Shown here: positions 56,147-63,747 of the stretch, one piece after another
How positions within the stretch are numbered: position 1 is the first letter of the stretch
How the letters are laid out: every line of letters starts with the position of its first letter
From: Bacillota bacterium
GTDB taxonomy: Bacteria; Bacillota; Clostridia; Acetivibrionales; DSM-1351
Assembly (NCBI GenBank): GCA_023398105.1
Contig: JAEWST010000020.1
Span: 45,241 to 109,240 of the forward strand
Direction of reading: 5' to 3'
Length of the DNA: 64,000 nucleotides
Translations under genes and position numbers: made by a program
Notes under the pieces: model-generated
The model's input: only the letters and a program-made list of their open reading frames with translations
Told to the model about the DNA's origin: nothing
The model's database searches: none

Positions 56147-56812
56147 TTAACCAACTAAGTCGTCAATCATATATAGTGTACCTCCAACATTCATATTTAA
56201 ATTTGGAGTTGTTTGAACAGTGGTATCAACCGTTATGTAGCGTGAACCAATTCTGTTTTTTAGTGATGAAAGTTCATGAGATATTGAAATATACTCCGTA
56301 TCATTTAACCATGGTTCGTCAACATTTCTATCTTTCATAATTCTAACCAGCTGATAAAATCTGTTCTCTTCATTTCTAGATTTAAATTCAACTGCCAACA
56401 TGTTGAGCTGATCAACGTCAAGGGTGCTTTTGTTATTTTGCAAATCTTCAATATAAGTATTTAATTCATCTGTACTAAGTACCTTTAGTTTGTTTTCAAA
56501 TTGCTTGAAAAAAAGCAATTTCTTATTCACTTCTGAATCAGACAACTCTTTTTCAAACCTTTGCTTTATTTTCAGTAATTGTTCTTCAAATTTTTTGACC
56601 TTGTCAGAATATATACGGTCTCGGGTATGTTTTACCTGTTCTTGATATTCTTTAACTGTATTACCTATATGTTCAGAAGAATACATTCCTGAAGCTCTTA
56701 ATTTATAAAGTTTATCAGACAAGTCAATAACCAATAGCCCGACAGGCTTTAATTCGGGATTAAAGCCACTATCCAAATCTTTTAAAAAATTGTTAAAATG
56801 CATATTGTACAT
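56147..56812 (-). CDS. Coiled-coil protein of unknown function
   Basis: The 221-residue protein is rich in Lys, Glu and Leu, with a long coiled-coil stretch at about residues 60-150 (EQLLKIKQRFEKELSDSEVNKKL). The C-terminal 25 residues are uncharged (TPNLNMNVGGTLYMIDDL). AAAGGAG lies 8-9 bases before the chosen ATG. It precedes the Ntn-hydrolase fusion gene by 84 bp and probably shares its transcript, downstream of the Mor-like activator. No family is recognised; structural or scaffold-like roles are only guesses. Confidence 0.55.
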   Translation of the reverse strand: MYNMHFNNFLKDLDSGFNPELKPVGLLVIDLSDKLYKLRASGMYSSEHIGNTVKEYQEQVKHTRDRIYSDKVKKFEEQLLKIKQRFEKELSDSEVNKKLLFFKQFENKLKVLSTDELNTYIEDLQNNKSTLDVDQLNMLAVEFKSRNEENRFYQLVRIMKDRNVDEPWLNDTEYISISHELSSLKNRIGSRYITVDTTVQTTPNLNMNVGGTLYMIDDLVG

Positions 56813-56950
56813 ATAATTTAGTCTCCTTTTTTTATCCAATTTTATAATTGTTTTATTACATCTTTATAAAACTAATTGTAGTTACAAATACTTCTTGTTT
56901 TTAGATTCTGTCTTTATTTAAGTATTCCATTTGCCTCCCTTCAATTAAAA

Positions 56951-57214
56951 TTAAGTGTTGATAATATTTCTAACCCATACCTCAGATAAACTGTATTTAA
57001 CTGCCAACTCTCTATAGTTTGAACCGTCAAACTCTTTACGAATAGTTGTATCTCTGATTTTCCGAAATACATTTTCATTTTTTAATATGTATATAGAAGT
57101 TCCTCCAAAATGCTTTGTAAGCTCCAAATATAGGTCTATACCAATTAACTCAGCCAGTGCTTTGTTTTGCTCAGGTATGCTGTCCAGTGTTATTTCTAAT
57201 GAGTTTTTATTCAT
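56951..57214 (-). CDS. Mor-family transcription activator
   Basis: The 87-residue protein has the Mor dimer region (LIGIDLYLELTKHFGGTSIYI) and a helix-turn-helix (NYRELAVKYSLSEVWVRNII). In phage Mu, Mor activates middle transcription leading to late genes. Here it lies directly upstream of the two cargo genes on the same strand, so it probably turns them on, or controls this operon. GGAG precedes the ATG, which sits just past the stop of the preceding small gene (GGAGTGATAACAATG). Confidence 0.85.
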   Translation of the reverse strand: MNKNSLEITLDSIPEQNKALAELIGIDLYLELTKHFGGTSIYILKNENVFRKIRDTTIRKEFDGSNYRELAVKYSLSEVWVRNIINT

Positions 57215-57219
57215 TGTTA

Positions 57220-57510
57220 TCACTCCTTGAAAGTGGTACTTAGTTCTTTGAATAGATGATTAATCTCTATTCCGTCAGAAAGACCTTTTAAATATGCTGT
57301 TTCTTCCGTAATAGTACGTGCTTCAATTGCAAGATTATCCAAAGTATAAAGAAGCTCCTTGCTTTCCTCTGGCAACACTTCTTTGAGTTTCTCAAAGACT
57401 TCATTGTATTTTGAATGACATTCATTATAAGTATTATTATCGCCGACTAGTTTATAAACTTTGTCTAGAGCAATTTCTGTAAGTAAATCTTTAATTGCTT
57501 TGTGTGACAT
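57220..57510 (-). CDS. Small helical protein of unknown function, upstream of the Mor-like gene
   Basis: The 96-residue all-helical protein has NEVFEKLKEVLPEESKELL, then LAIEARTITEETAYLKGLSDG. This layout is seen in small Firmicute phage and plasmid proteins near DUF6809, but I would not assign it firmly. AAGGAAG lies eight bases before the chosen ATG. It ends five bases before the Mor-like ATG, so the two are co-translated. Confidence 0.55.
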   Translation of the reverse strand: MSHKAIKDLLTEIALDKVYKLVGDNNTYNECHSKYNEVFEKLKEVLPEESKELLYTLDNLAIEARTITEETAYLKGLSDGIEINHLFKELSTTFKE

Positions 57511-57835
57511 ATAAAACACTTCCTTTCAAAATTGATTTTAAAACTTATTTTCAATTATTTACATAAAACTAAATTAAAAAATTACTTTAAATACTAAATT
57601 TTTGAGGGATTTCTAATGTCTTAAATATAAATTTATAACTTCTATTTTTTTGCTTTATATAATCCCATTTAAGGCTTTTGTCTTAAAAGATACATAATTT
57701 ATCTACATGTATTTTTTTAATGTTTTTAAATGAAATTAAACGGTTTTTAAACGGTATTTAAATATTGTCCTTTTTTTATTCGAACTGCTATCTTTTACAG
57801 GCTATCTCCTTTCACACTGAATGCTTATTTCAACA
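57511..57835. other. AT-rich promoter region for the cargo operon
   Basis: No gene. It should hold the promoter for the small helical protein and Mor-like genes on the minus strand. The repeated block AAACGGTTTTTAAACGGT near 57738 is a candidate regulator site. Confidence 0.4.
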
Positions 57836-57872
57836 TAAAAATAGCCGATATAGATAAAGTTCTATATCGGCT
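57836..57872 (-). terminator. Terminator after the Com/KTR-like gene
   Basis: AGCCGATATAG pairs perfectly with CTATATCGGCT, and on the minus strand it is followed by ATTTTTATG. It separates the XRE/Com unit from the cargo operon. Confidence 0.9.
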
Positions 57873-57883
57873 CTGACACTGGC

Positions 57884-58048
57884 TCATGGCTCTAACTCTG
57901 GCTCGTTATGTCCTTTTGAAATTGAATTTTGATAATTGACCTCTATTTCCTGTTTACAGCGTTTACACTTGATGAATACACCCTGTGCTGTTTCATCCAT
58001 TATACAAAGCTTCTGTCCACAAACAGGGCATGAAAACCACTGTTTCAA
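57884..58048 (-). CDS. Com/KTR-like small zinc-finger protein
   Basis: The 54-residue product has CPVC (residues 6-9) and CKRC (about 28-31), a four-Cys zinc site, and a basic surface. This is the layout of Mu Com, which controls translation of mom, and of the Cys-rich KTR proteins of clostridial mobile elements. I chose TTG as start because AGGAGGTG lies six bases before it. It follows the XRE regulator by about 50 bp and ends before a terminator. No mom homologue is present in the element. Confidence 0.65.
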   Translation of the reverse strand: MKQWFSCPVCGQKLCIMDETAQGVFIKCKRCKQEIEVNYQNSISKGHNEPELEP

Positions 58049-58100
58049 CTTTGACACCTCCTAACTGCATGTATTGCTTTCAATCGCTATTAAATACTTT

Positions 58101-58574
58101 TTAGACTGTATGCTTATTGGTATTTGCATTAGCGAAGCTCTTTATCATTTCAAAACAATCATAACCGCTGATTTCTCTGCTTAAAGAACTTTCCATTGCT
58201 AGATTTATACCAGCAAAACCACAGAATAAAAGTTCTTCTGGCTTTAAACCCTTATGTAGTTCAAAAACTTCCGTCACTGCCTTGCTTACCTGATTAATTA
58301 ATATTAAGTTATCCTTTTTCAGATAACCTTCTCTCGGCTCGTCAACGATACCACCCTGTACCATGCTACCTTCACCAGTAAGTAACCATTGCTCACTTAC
58401 ATTGAATACTAATGCAATCAGCTTTACCATTGCCTTTGATGGATTTTCTTTACCATTTTCTATACCTGACATATGACTAGGAGAAATACTGGTTTTTTTA
58501 CCAAATTGGGCTTGCGTCAGCCCTAAATCATTCCTTAAATACTTGATTCTTTCACCTATATTTGACAGTTTCAT
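58101..58574 (-). CDS. XRE-family transcription regulator
   Basis: The 157-residue protein has an N-terminal helix-turn-helix (IKYLRNDLGLTQAQFGKKTSISPSHMSGIENG as landmarks LTQAQFGKKTSIS and SHMSGIENG), then VSEQWLLTGEGSM, which is typical of phage repressor-like regulators. The C-terminal half is an unknown helical domain. GGAGGG precedes the ATG. It resembles the plus-strand repressor at the other side of MuA and MuB in its first 70 residues, so the element has two related switches. A palindrome TTTAAACCCTGTTTAAA upstream may be its operator. Confidence 0.82.
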   Translation of the reverse strand: MKLSNIGERIKYLRNDLGLTQAQFGKKTSISPSHMSGIENGKENPSKAMVKLIALVFNVSEQWLLTGEGSMVQGGIVDEPREGYLKKDNLILINQVSKAVTEVFELHKGLKPEELLFCGFAGINLAMESSLSREISGYDCFEMIKSFANANTNKHTV

Positions 58575-58599
58575 ATATTTAACCCTCCTATAAATAGTC

Positions 58600-58616
58600 T
58601 TTAAACCCTGTTTAAA
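58600..58616. promoter_or_regulatory. Candidate operator upstream of the XRE gene
   Basis: TTTAAACCCTGTTTAAA is a 6-bp inverted repeat around five bases, 26 bp before the XRE start codon. Looser TTTAAA-rich versions occur near 57738 and 58618. Confidence 0.35.
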
Positions 58617-58703
58617 TATGCTTTAAATTCTTTTTAATATTGAAATATTTAATAAGCTATGATATATTTGAGGTAAATTTTTAACTTAAAAATTTGTTTT
58701 TAA

Positions 58704-58732
58704 GGCGGTTGTTATTTGCGGTAGCAACTGCC
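58704..58732 (-). terminator. Possible terminator after the MuB-like gene
   Basis: An imperfect stem GGCAGTTGCT/AACAACCGCC on the minus strand is followed by TTAAAAAC. The T run is poor, so activity may be partial. Confidence 0.4.
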
Positions 58733-58756
58733 TTTCCTCATTTATTAACAAGCTTA

Positions 58757-59701
58757 TCATGCTGGAAGACCTCCAATTCCCATTCTTTTTGCTGCATCTT
58801 CTAAATGTGTTACGGTAAGACCCTCATTTAATGCAGTAGCAATATTGGCAGCAAGCTTATATTGCTTTACCATAATTCGCAAACCGCCTTTACGCTGGGC
58901 AATTTTATGCAGGTACTGCAAACATTCTCTGCTTACTCCAAAACTTTTAAATACTAGTCCAATATCATCTAAACTGTATCTGTTATTAAGTTCACAGTGA
59001 TAACCAATTCTGCTATGTACCTGATCAAATTCCTCCTCCATCGTTCCGTACATACGCTTTAAAACACTAGGGTTTCCAGAATATACAATACCAATATTAG
59101 CTTTGTCGTTTAATGCTCTGAGAGCATCAAATGACTTTGGTGTTAAATGCTGGGCTTCATCAATAATGATTAACTGGTTTGTTCCTTTTAGTTTTGATAT
59201 TAAAAACCGCATCATTGATGAGGTAGAGCCATGTATTTCTTCTCCGATAGCTTCTAAAATCAGGTAAAGAATGGAACGGTGTGAATTTGTTGTAACATCA
59301 GCTTCTACATAAATAACACCGTTTGTATTATTTGCATAGTGCTTTAGTGCAGTGGTCTTTCCACACCCAGCAGGACCATAAATCAAAAGTATATCATTTG
59401 AAATGTGTGCTATCCGTGTCTTTTCCAATATTCTTTCAGTATTTGTAAGCTCAATGCATATGTTTGGTTCTTTTGTTAATGCCATTCTTACCGCACCCAT
59501 TTCTAAATACTGCTCAGCCTTTACAGCAACTTCATTGTTATTTCCTGCATAATTATTTGTCAAAAACATTGAAAGCGTGGTCTTTGATATTCCCAGTTCC
59601 TTTGCCACCTGTGACTGACTTTTTTTAGTTTCAATTATGTAGCTGCTAAGCTTAGAACGCATTCCATTTACATAATTTGCATCTTCCTTTAGTTCTGTCA
59701 T
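58757..59701 (-). CDS. MuB-like AAA+ target-selection ATPase
   Basis: The 314-residue protein has an N-terminal helix-turn-helix (SQVAKELGISKTTLSMFL). An AAA+ domain follows with Walker A GPAGCGKTT (Lys115), Walker B LIIIDEAQHL, and a sensor region IGIVYSGNPSVLKRMYG. MuB binds DNA and delivers target sites to MuA; this length and order are normal for the family. It starts four bases after the MuA stop with GGAGG before the ATG, so both are made together. Confidence 0.92.
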   Translation of the reverse strand: MTELKEDANYVNGMRSKLSSYIIETKKSQSQVAKELGISKTTLSMFLTNNYAGNNNEVAVKAEQYLEMGAVRMALTKEPNICIELTNTERILEKTRIAHISNDILLIYGPAGCGKTTALKHYANNTNGVIYVEADVTTNSHRSILYLILEAIGEEIHGSTSSMMRFLISKLKGTNQLIIIDEAQHLTPKSFDALRALNDKANIGIVYSGNPSVLKRMYGTMEEEFDQVHSRIGYHCELNNRYSLDDIGLVFKSFGVSRECLQYLHKIAQRKGGLRIMVKQYKLAANIATALNEGLTVTHLEDAAKRMGIGGLPA

Positions 59702-59705
59702 AGAA

Positions 59706-61580
59706 TCAACCTCCTACTGATTGAAATAATTTATATAAAGCCTTGTCTATGGCTCTATCATCACGCTGGCTTTTACTGCTATTTGTAAGAATCTGCTTAT
59801 CCTCCAGCCGTTTTTCTTCCTTGCGTATTTCTTTGGCATGTTTATGCTTGATAGGATTCATTTGAATAACCTCATTATTTGTATTGAAGTTATCAAACCT
59901 TCCTGTTTTCTTTTCAACAAATTCTTGAACTGTTGGAACTTCAACATCAGGCATCTGCTCTCTGATAAATTTATTTCTTTCCTTTTTCTTCCTAGCAAGC
60001 TCTCTTATCAATTCCATTGAAACCGCTGAACCATGCTCACTTAACTGTACACTTGTTGCAATACAGATAAATTCGTCATCCTCAGAAAATACATATACAC
60101 TGCGGACATCTTCTGAATTATACCTTGCATATACTTTCTTACCTTTATACGGAAATAGTTTGGCATCATCAAAGAAGTAACCAATTGCTGGTACTTTAAT
60201 GCCGTTTCTGCCGACTGTAATAGGTTTGCTTGTCCTCATCAGGAACATTTTTAATACATCAATATCTTTCACTACCCTCATTGGATTTATAAAGTTTTCC
60301 TTATAAGCTTCAATTGGTGTTTTTCCATTTAGTGAAGAATGAACAGTTGAATTGTATGTATTAACCATGTTTTCAACGAACTTTACAAACTCATCATATG
60401 GCATAGCCACTTCTTTGAGCTTAGTATTCAACTTTTTCATTTTCTCAGGTCGTTTCTTTGGATCATTGCCAATATATGATGATAAATGTTTACAGTATCT
60501 TTGTTCAAGTGTTCCAAATAAGCGTTCTATTGGCTTTGCCTTAGCATTATATGGAGTTGCAAAAGATACTTTAATATTCATTTCATTTACAACTGATTTA
60601 GAAAATTCCTTATTAAATAAGTCATAAACCTTATAGTCTTTTCCGTTATCAAGCTTGACCTCATCAGGTATTCCGTATTTATAGCAAGCTCTTGCAAAAC
60701 TATCAAGAACAATATCCGAGTTAGGAGATATTTTATTGATTGTATATCCTAAAATGGCTCTTGACTTTCTATCTTCCCAACCGCTCAACCAAGGTCTGAA
60801 TACATAACCGCTTTCATCAACTACAAGGACATCAAATATATGGTGGTCTGCAACCCATTGTTGATTTGAATATATTCGAGTGTAATCAGTAGGAATAAAC
60901 GGTTCACATTTATCCTTATATGCCTTTTTACCTTCTCTGTATCTTATCTTTACAGGCTCTGGAATCTTTTCTGCTTGTCTTGCAAAGGTAGAAACATGGG
61001 GAAGAGTCAAGTTTGGAAAATGGTATACAGTCATATCATAACAACTCTGTACTGTAGGCTGACTTTCCTGTAACCATAGCTTTTTAAAAACATTCCATGC
61101 GTCTTCAGGAATAGAACTCTGCCCTTTGTTATATCCTCCACGTCTGTCAACTAAGCCGTTTATTCCATCTCTGTCATAAAGATTTTCCCAATGATTTAAC
61201 TGCCGTTTAGTCAACGGCTCATTAGGGTGCTGTCCATTGTATTTTGATAAAAAGGCTTGCATCTTATCAGCTCTGGGATAAATATTCTTAAACTCCTTAT
61301 AATCCAAAACTATGGAATGTTTAAAATCAACAAGGCTTCTTTGTGTTGCTGTAAGACTTTGATAAATGCTTTGTTGCTTTTCTTTAACTATGCCATGATA
61401 GCGGTCTTGTGCTTCCAGTGACAGGCTCTCAAGTGCAATCTGTATCACTTTTCCACTATTTCCACCAATACCATTAATATATTGAAAGTATTTATACTTA
61501 TTATTTTGTACATTTATTCTGACCATACGTTCTGTAATTTTTAAAATGTATGCAACTTCTTTAACTGATAGCCATGTCAA
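59706..61580 (-). CDS. MuA-like DDE transposase
   Basis: The 624-residue protein has an N-terminal excisionase-like helix-turn-helix (WLSVKEVAYILKITERMVR) and further DNA-binding segments. A retroviral-type integrase core follows with Asp245 (WVADHH), Asp311 (KLDNGKD) and Glu352 (KPIERLFGTLE). A beta-barrel plus Mu-type C-terminal tail come last (YTGKKVYARYNSEDVRSVYVF as landmark VYARYNSEDVRSVYV). All catalytic residues are present, so it should be active. It would recognise the AAAATGTAAC-type sites at both ends. It belongs to the early operon with the Ner-like gene upstream and MuB downstream. Confidence 0.93.
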   Translation of the reverse strand: MTWLSVKEVAYILKITERMVRINVQNNKYKYFQYINGIGGNSGKVIQIALESLSLEAQDRYHGIVKEKQQSIYQSLTATQRSLVDFKHSIVLDYKEFKNIYPRADKMQAFLSKYNGQHPNEPLTKRQLNHWENLYDRDGINGLVDRRGGYNKGQSSIPEDAWNVFKKLWLQESQPTVQSCYDMTVYHFPNLTLPHVSTFARQAEKIPEPVKIRYREGKKAYKDKCEPFIPTDYTRIYSNQQWVADHHIFDVLVVDESGYVFRPWLSGWEDRKSRAILGYTINKISPNSDIVLDSFARACYKYGIPDEVKLDNGKDYKVYDLFNKEFSKSVVNEMNIKVSFATPYNAKAKPIERLFGTLEQRYCKHLSSYIGNDPKKRPEKMKKLNTKLKEVAMPYDEFVKFVENMVNTYNSTVHSSLNGKTPIEAYKENFINPMRVVKDIDVLKMFLMRTSKPITVGRNGIKVPAIGYFFDDAKLFPYKGKKVYARYNSEDVRSVYVFSEDDEFICIATSVQLSEHGSAVSMELIRELARKKKERNKFIREQMPDVEVPTVQEFVEKKTGRFDNFNTNNEVIQMNPIKHKHAKEIRKEEKRLEDKQILTNSSKSQRDDRAIDKALYKLFQSVGG

Positions 61581-61595
61581 TAGAACTCACCTCTT

Positions 61596-61832
61596 TTAAC
61601 ATACGTCTTTACATGCAACTTTTAAAAGAAAATCAAAATTTAAATTTAGATTTTGTGATATACCATAAATAAGCTTATTTGATGGATTTCTATTTCCATT
61701 TATTATGTATGATATAGTTGTAGGTGTTACCTTGCATTGCTCTGCCAACCATTTTTGATTTTGGTTCATTTCAAATAATCTACGAATAATTATTTTTCCT
61801 AATTCATTCTTTATAATTTGGTTTTTTTTCAT
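61596..61832 (-). CDS. Ner/Cro-like small DNA-binding protein
   Basis: The 78-residue protein is essentially one helix-turn-helix (NQKWLAEQCKVTPTTISYIINGNRNPS). It is first in the early operon and ends 15 bases before MuA, the place of Ner in Mu-like elements, where it tempers early transcription. AAAGGAG precedes the ATG. It faces the repressor gene across a shared promoter-operator region. Confidence 0.85.
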   Translation of the reverse strand: MKKNQIIKNELGKIIIRRLFEMNQNQKWLAEQCKVTPTTISYIINGNRNPSNKLIYGISQNLNLNFDFLLKVACKDVC

Positions 61833-61900
61833 AATTTCCCAAAGCTCCTTTCTGGTTAATCGTATATATGATATAATTAAATTTATTCAACTTAATTAAC

Positions 61901-61929
61901 ATTATAGTTGAGTATACTCAAGTTGTCAA
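61901..61929 (-). promoter_or_regulatory. Early promoter with operator inside the spacer
   Basis: On the minus strand TTGACA is followed by a 17-bp spacer and TATAAT, a perfect sigma-A consensus. The spacer holds the palindrome TTGAGTATACTCAA (61908-61921). A bound repressor would block RNA polymerase directly. Confidence 0.85.
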
Positions 61930-61947
61930 TAAAACAGCACAAAATAG

Positions 61948-61961
61948 TTGAGTATGCTCAC
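61948..61961. promoter_or_regulatory. Second operator, before the repressor gene
   Basis: TTGAGTATGCTCAC differs from the first operator at two positions and lies exactly 40 bp from it. It is just upstream of the repressor ribosome site, which suits feedback control or looping. Confidence 0.75.
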
Positions 61962-61977
61962 AACGGAGGAATATGTT

Positions 61978-62571
61978 ATGTATACCATTGGAAAAAGAAT
62001 AAAAATGTTACGAAATTATTTTAAATTATCTCAAAAAGATTTCTCTGTACGAGTTTTAGTTTCCCCATCATATATCAGCAAAGTTGAATCAGACAAGGAA
62101 ACCCCCTCTGATATATTTATAAAACTCGTAGCTTTAGAATTCAATATATCTTACGATTGGTTATTATATGAAAAAGGAAACATGATTTTACAAAAAAATG
62201 ACTGGGATTATTTTGACCGTAATTATGGAAATGATAATAAAAACTCGCTAAATTGTTTAATTTTTCAGTTTTCCGAGTGTGTAAATAACCTTTTAGAATA
62301 TGACTATATGAATTTAAAAAGTGTCTTGGAAGAACTTATTCATATTTTAAAAGTAGAAATGAAAACTCCTTCACAAAAATCATTATTAATAGAAGCAGTT
62401 ACAGAAATAATAATAGAAACATCTACGTTGATTGATAGATGTGCAAATACAAATATTAATGATAATGCAGAAATAGCTAGAGTAGAACAATATATTTATA
62501 ATTTAAAAGAAACATATTCTAACTCCTTAGTAAAAGTTAAAAATATTTTTCTTAATATAAATTGTAACTAA
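61978..62571 (+). CDS. Repressor of the Mu-like element (XRE family)
   Basis: The 197-residue protein has an N-terminal helix-turn-helix (LSQKDFSVRVLVSPSYISKVES) and a further 120 residues that are mostly helical, perhaps for oligomerisation. No LexA-type Ser-Lys peptidase motif is seen, so it is not a self-cleaving repressor. I chose the ATG after GGAGG. It diverges from the early operon across two near-identical 14-bp operators, as in Mu-type lysogeny switches. A terminator follows. Confidence 0.85.
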   Translation: MYTIGKRIKMLRNYFKLSQKDFSVRVLVSPSYISKVESDKETPSDIFIKLVALEFNISYDWLLYEKGNMILQKNDWDYFDRNYGNDNKNSLNCLIFQFSECVNNLLEYDYMNLKSVLEELIHILKVEMKTPSQKSLLIEAVTEIIIETSTLIDRCANTNINDNAEIARVEQYIYNLKETYSNSLVKVKNIFLNINCN

Positions 62572-62616
62572 ATTTCCTCAATGCAATTAAAGTATTATTT
62601 TAGAAAATATAAAATC

Positions 62617-62661
62617 AAAAAAGTATATAACCTTGATTTAAACAGGGTTTATATACTTTTT
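62617..62661 (+). terminator. Terminator after the repressor gene
   Basis: AAAAGTATATAA pairs with TTATATACTTTT, with CC/GG extending the stem, and ends in T bases. Confidence 0.75.
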
Positions 62662-62707
62662 AAACATTATTTATTATTTCCTCAATATAATGAAATAAAA
62701 TGTTATA

Positions 62708-62815
62708 GTTACATTTTGTTTCCTCAATAAAAATTTAATAAAATACGTATTCTGTAAGGTGTTTTAAGTATTAATACTATTGGGGAAAAAGTTACATTTT
62801 GTTTGATTAATAACA
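62708..62815 (-). repeat. Right end of the Mu-like element with transposase-site repeats
   Basis: GTTACATTTTG occurs at 62708 and 62791, inverted relative to the left-end sites. The tip reads TGTTATTAATC inward. The related block TTTCCTCAAT occurs three times between 62572 and 62730, at two of them beside GTTACA or TGTAAC. Confidence 0.6.
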
Positions 62816-63747
62816 ATAGTATGCGTAGCATGACAGAGAAATTCAATAAAAATGCGTGTATAGAAAATGTTTCGAAGTTACTGGGATATAAAGATTTAGA
62901 AGAATTCCCCCATTACGATACAATAAATAAATTTTTATGTAACCTTCAGCCCAGTGAAATTGAAAGAACCATTTATTATCATAATGTATTAGAGGCAAAA
63001 TTAGTTGTTGGAGATATGGTATTTAGCATTGCAACCGAGTTTATTGAGAATGAAGATGAGAATGTATCAAAGCAGGATTGTGAAATAAATGCCTTTAAAA
63101 GGCTAGCAGCAAAACTCAAGAGCAAATATTCCCAATTACAAATATGCATATTAGGTGATAGCCTATATGCCTGTGAACCAGTATTCGATATATGTAGAAA
63201 CAACAACTGGAAATACCTAATCAGATTTAAAGAAGGTAGAATAAAAAGTGTTGCAAGGGAGTCTAGCACACTAAAAGTAATTGAAGGCAATAAAAAAGAA
63301 AGCTGTACTTGGATAAATGAAATTGACTACAATCAAAGTAAAGTAAACCTCATTGAGGCTGAAATAAAGGATGAATCAGGTATTAATAAGAGCTATGCCT
63401 TCATAACAGATATAAAAATAACACAGAGAAATGCGGATAGAGTAGTGAACTTTGGTAGAAGTCGCTGGAAGATAGAAAACCAAGGTTTTAATAACCAAAA
63501 AACAAAGAAATATAAAATTGAACATGCTAACAGCTTGAATTACAATGCTATGAAGAATCATTATCTAATAACACAACTGGCAGATATATTGAGGCAATTA
63601 TACGAAAAAGGTCTGGATAAAATCAGGGATTTAAATAAGAGCATAAAAGAAATATCCTCAAGCCTGTTAGAATCGTTTCGTACGCGCCTTCTAACAAATG
63701 AGGATACTCTGCACATAGAGAAACGTATGAAAATACGGCTTCTTTAA
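62816..63747 (+). pseudogene. IS transposase, 3' part with internal deletion
   Basis: After the duplicated ATAGT the frame reads MRSMTEKFNKNACIENV and runs to a stop at 63747. It has a DDE core with LGDSLYACEPVFDICR (second catalytic Asp region) and SRWKIENQGFNNQK (the YREK-like Glu region). NLQPSEIER is joined straight to TIYYHNVLEAKLV. In relatives known to me about 60 residues with the first catalytic Asp lie between those two blocks, so the gene seems to have suffered an in-frame deletion as well as the insertion. It resembles the IS4-like/ISNCY group; I am unsure of the exact family. Confidence 0.8.

Larger units (their letters stand above)
53754..62815. mobile_element. Mu-like transposon, 9,062 bp, complete ends
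   Basis: The element begins TGTAGCTAAGC and ends TTAATAACA, so both tips read TGT inward, and it is flanked by ATAGT on each side (53749-53753 and 62816-62820). A 5-bp duplication and TG...CA tips are features of Mu-type transposition. It carries a repressor, a Ner-like regulator, MuA, MuB, an XRE regulator, a Com/KTR-like zinc protein, a small unknown, a Mor-like activator, a coiled-coil protein, an Ntn-hydrolase fusion and a secreted protein. No capsid, portal, tail tube or lysis genes are present, so it moves as a transposon or depends on a helper. Confidence 0.88.

Noticed and set aside
53754..62815. A complete Mu-like prophage
   Set aside because: The exact ends enclose only 9 kb and no capsid, tail tube, portal or lysis genes are visible.
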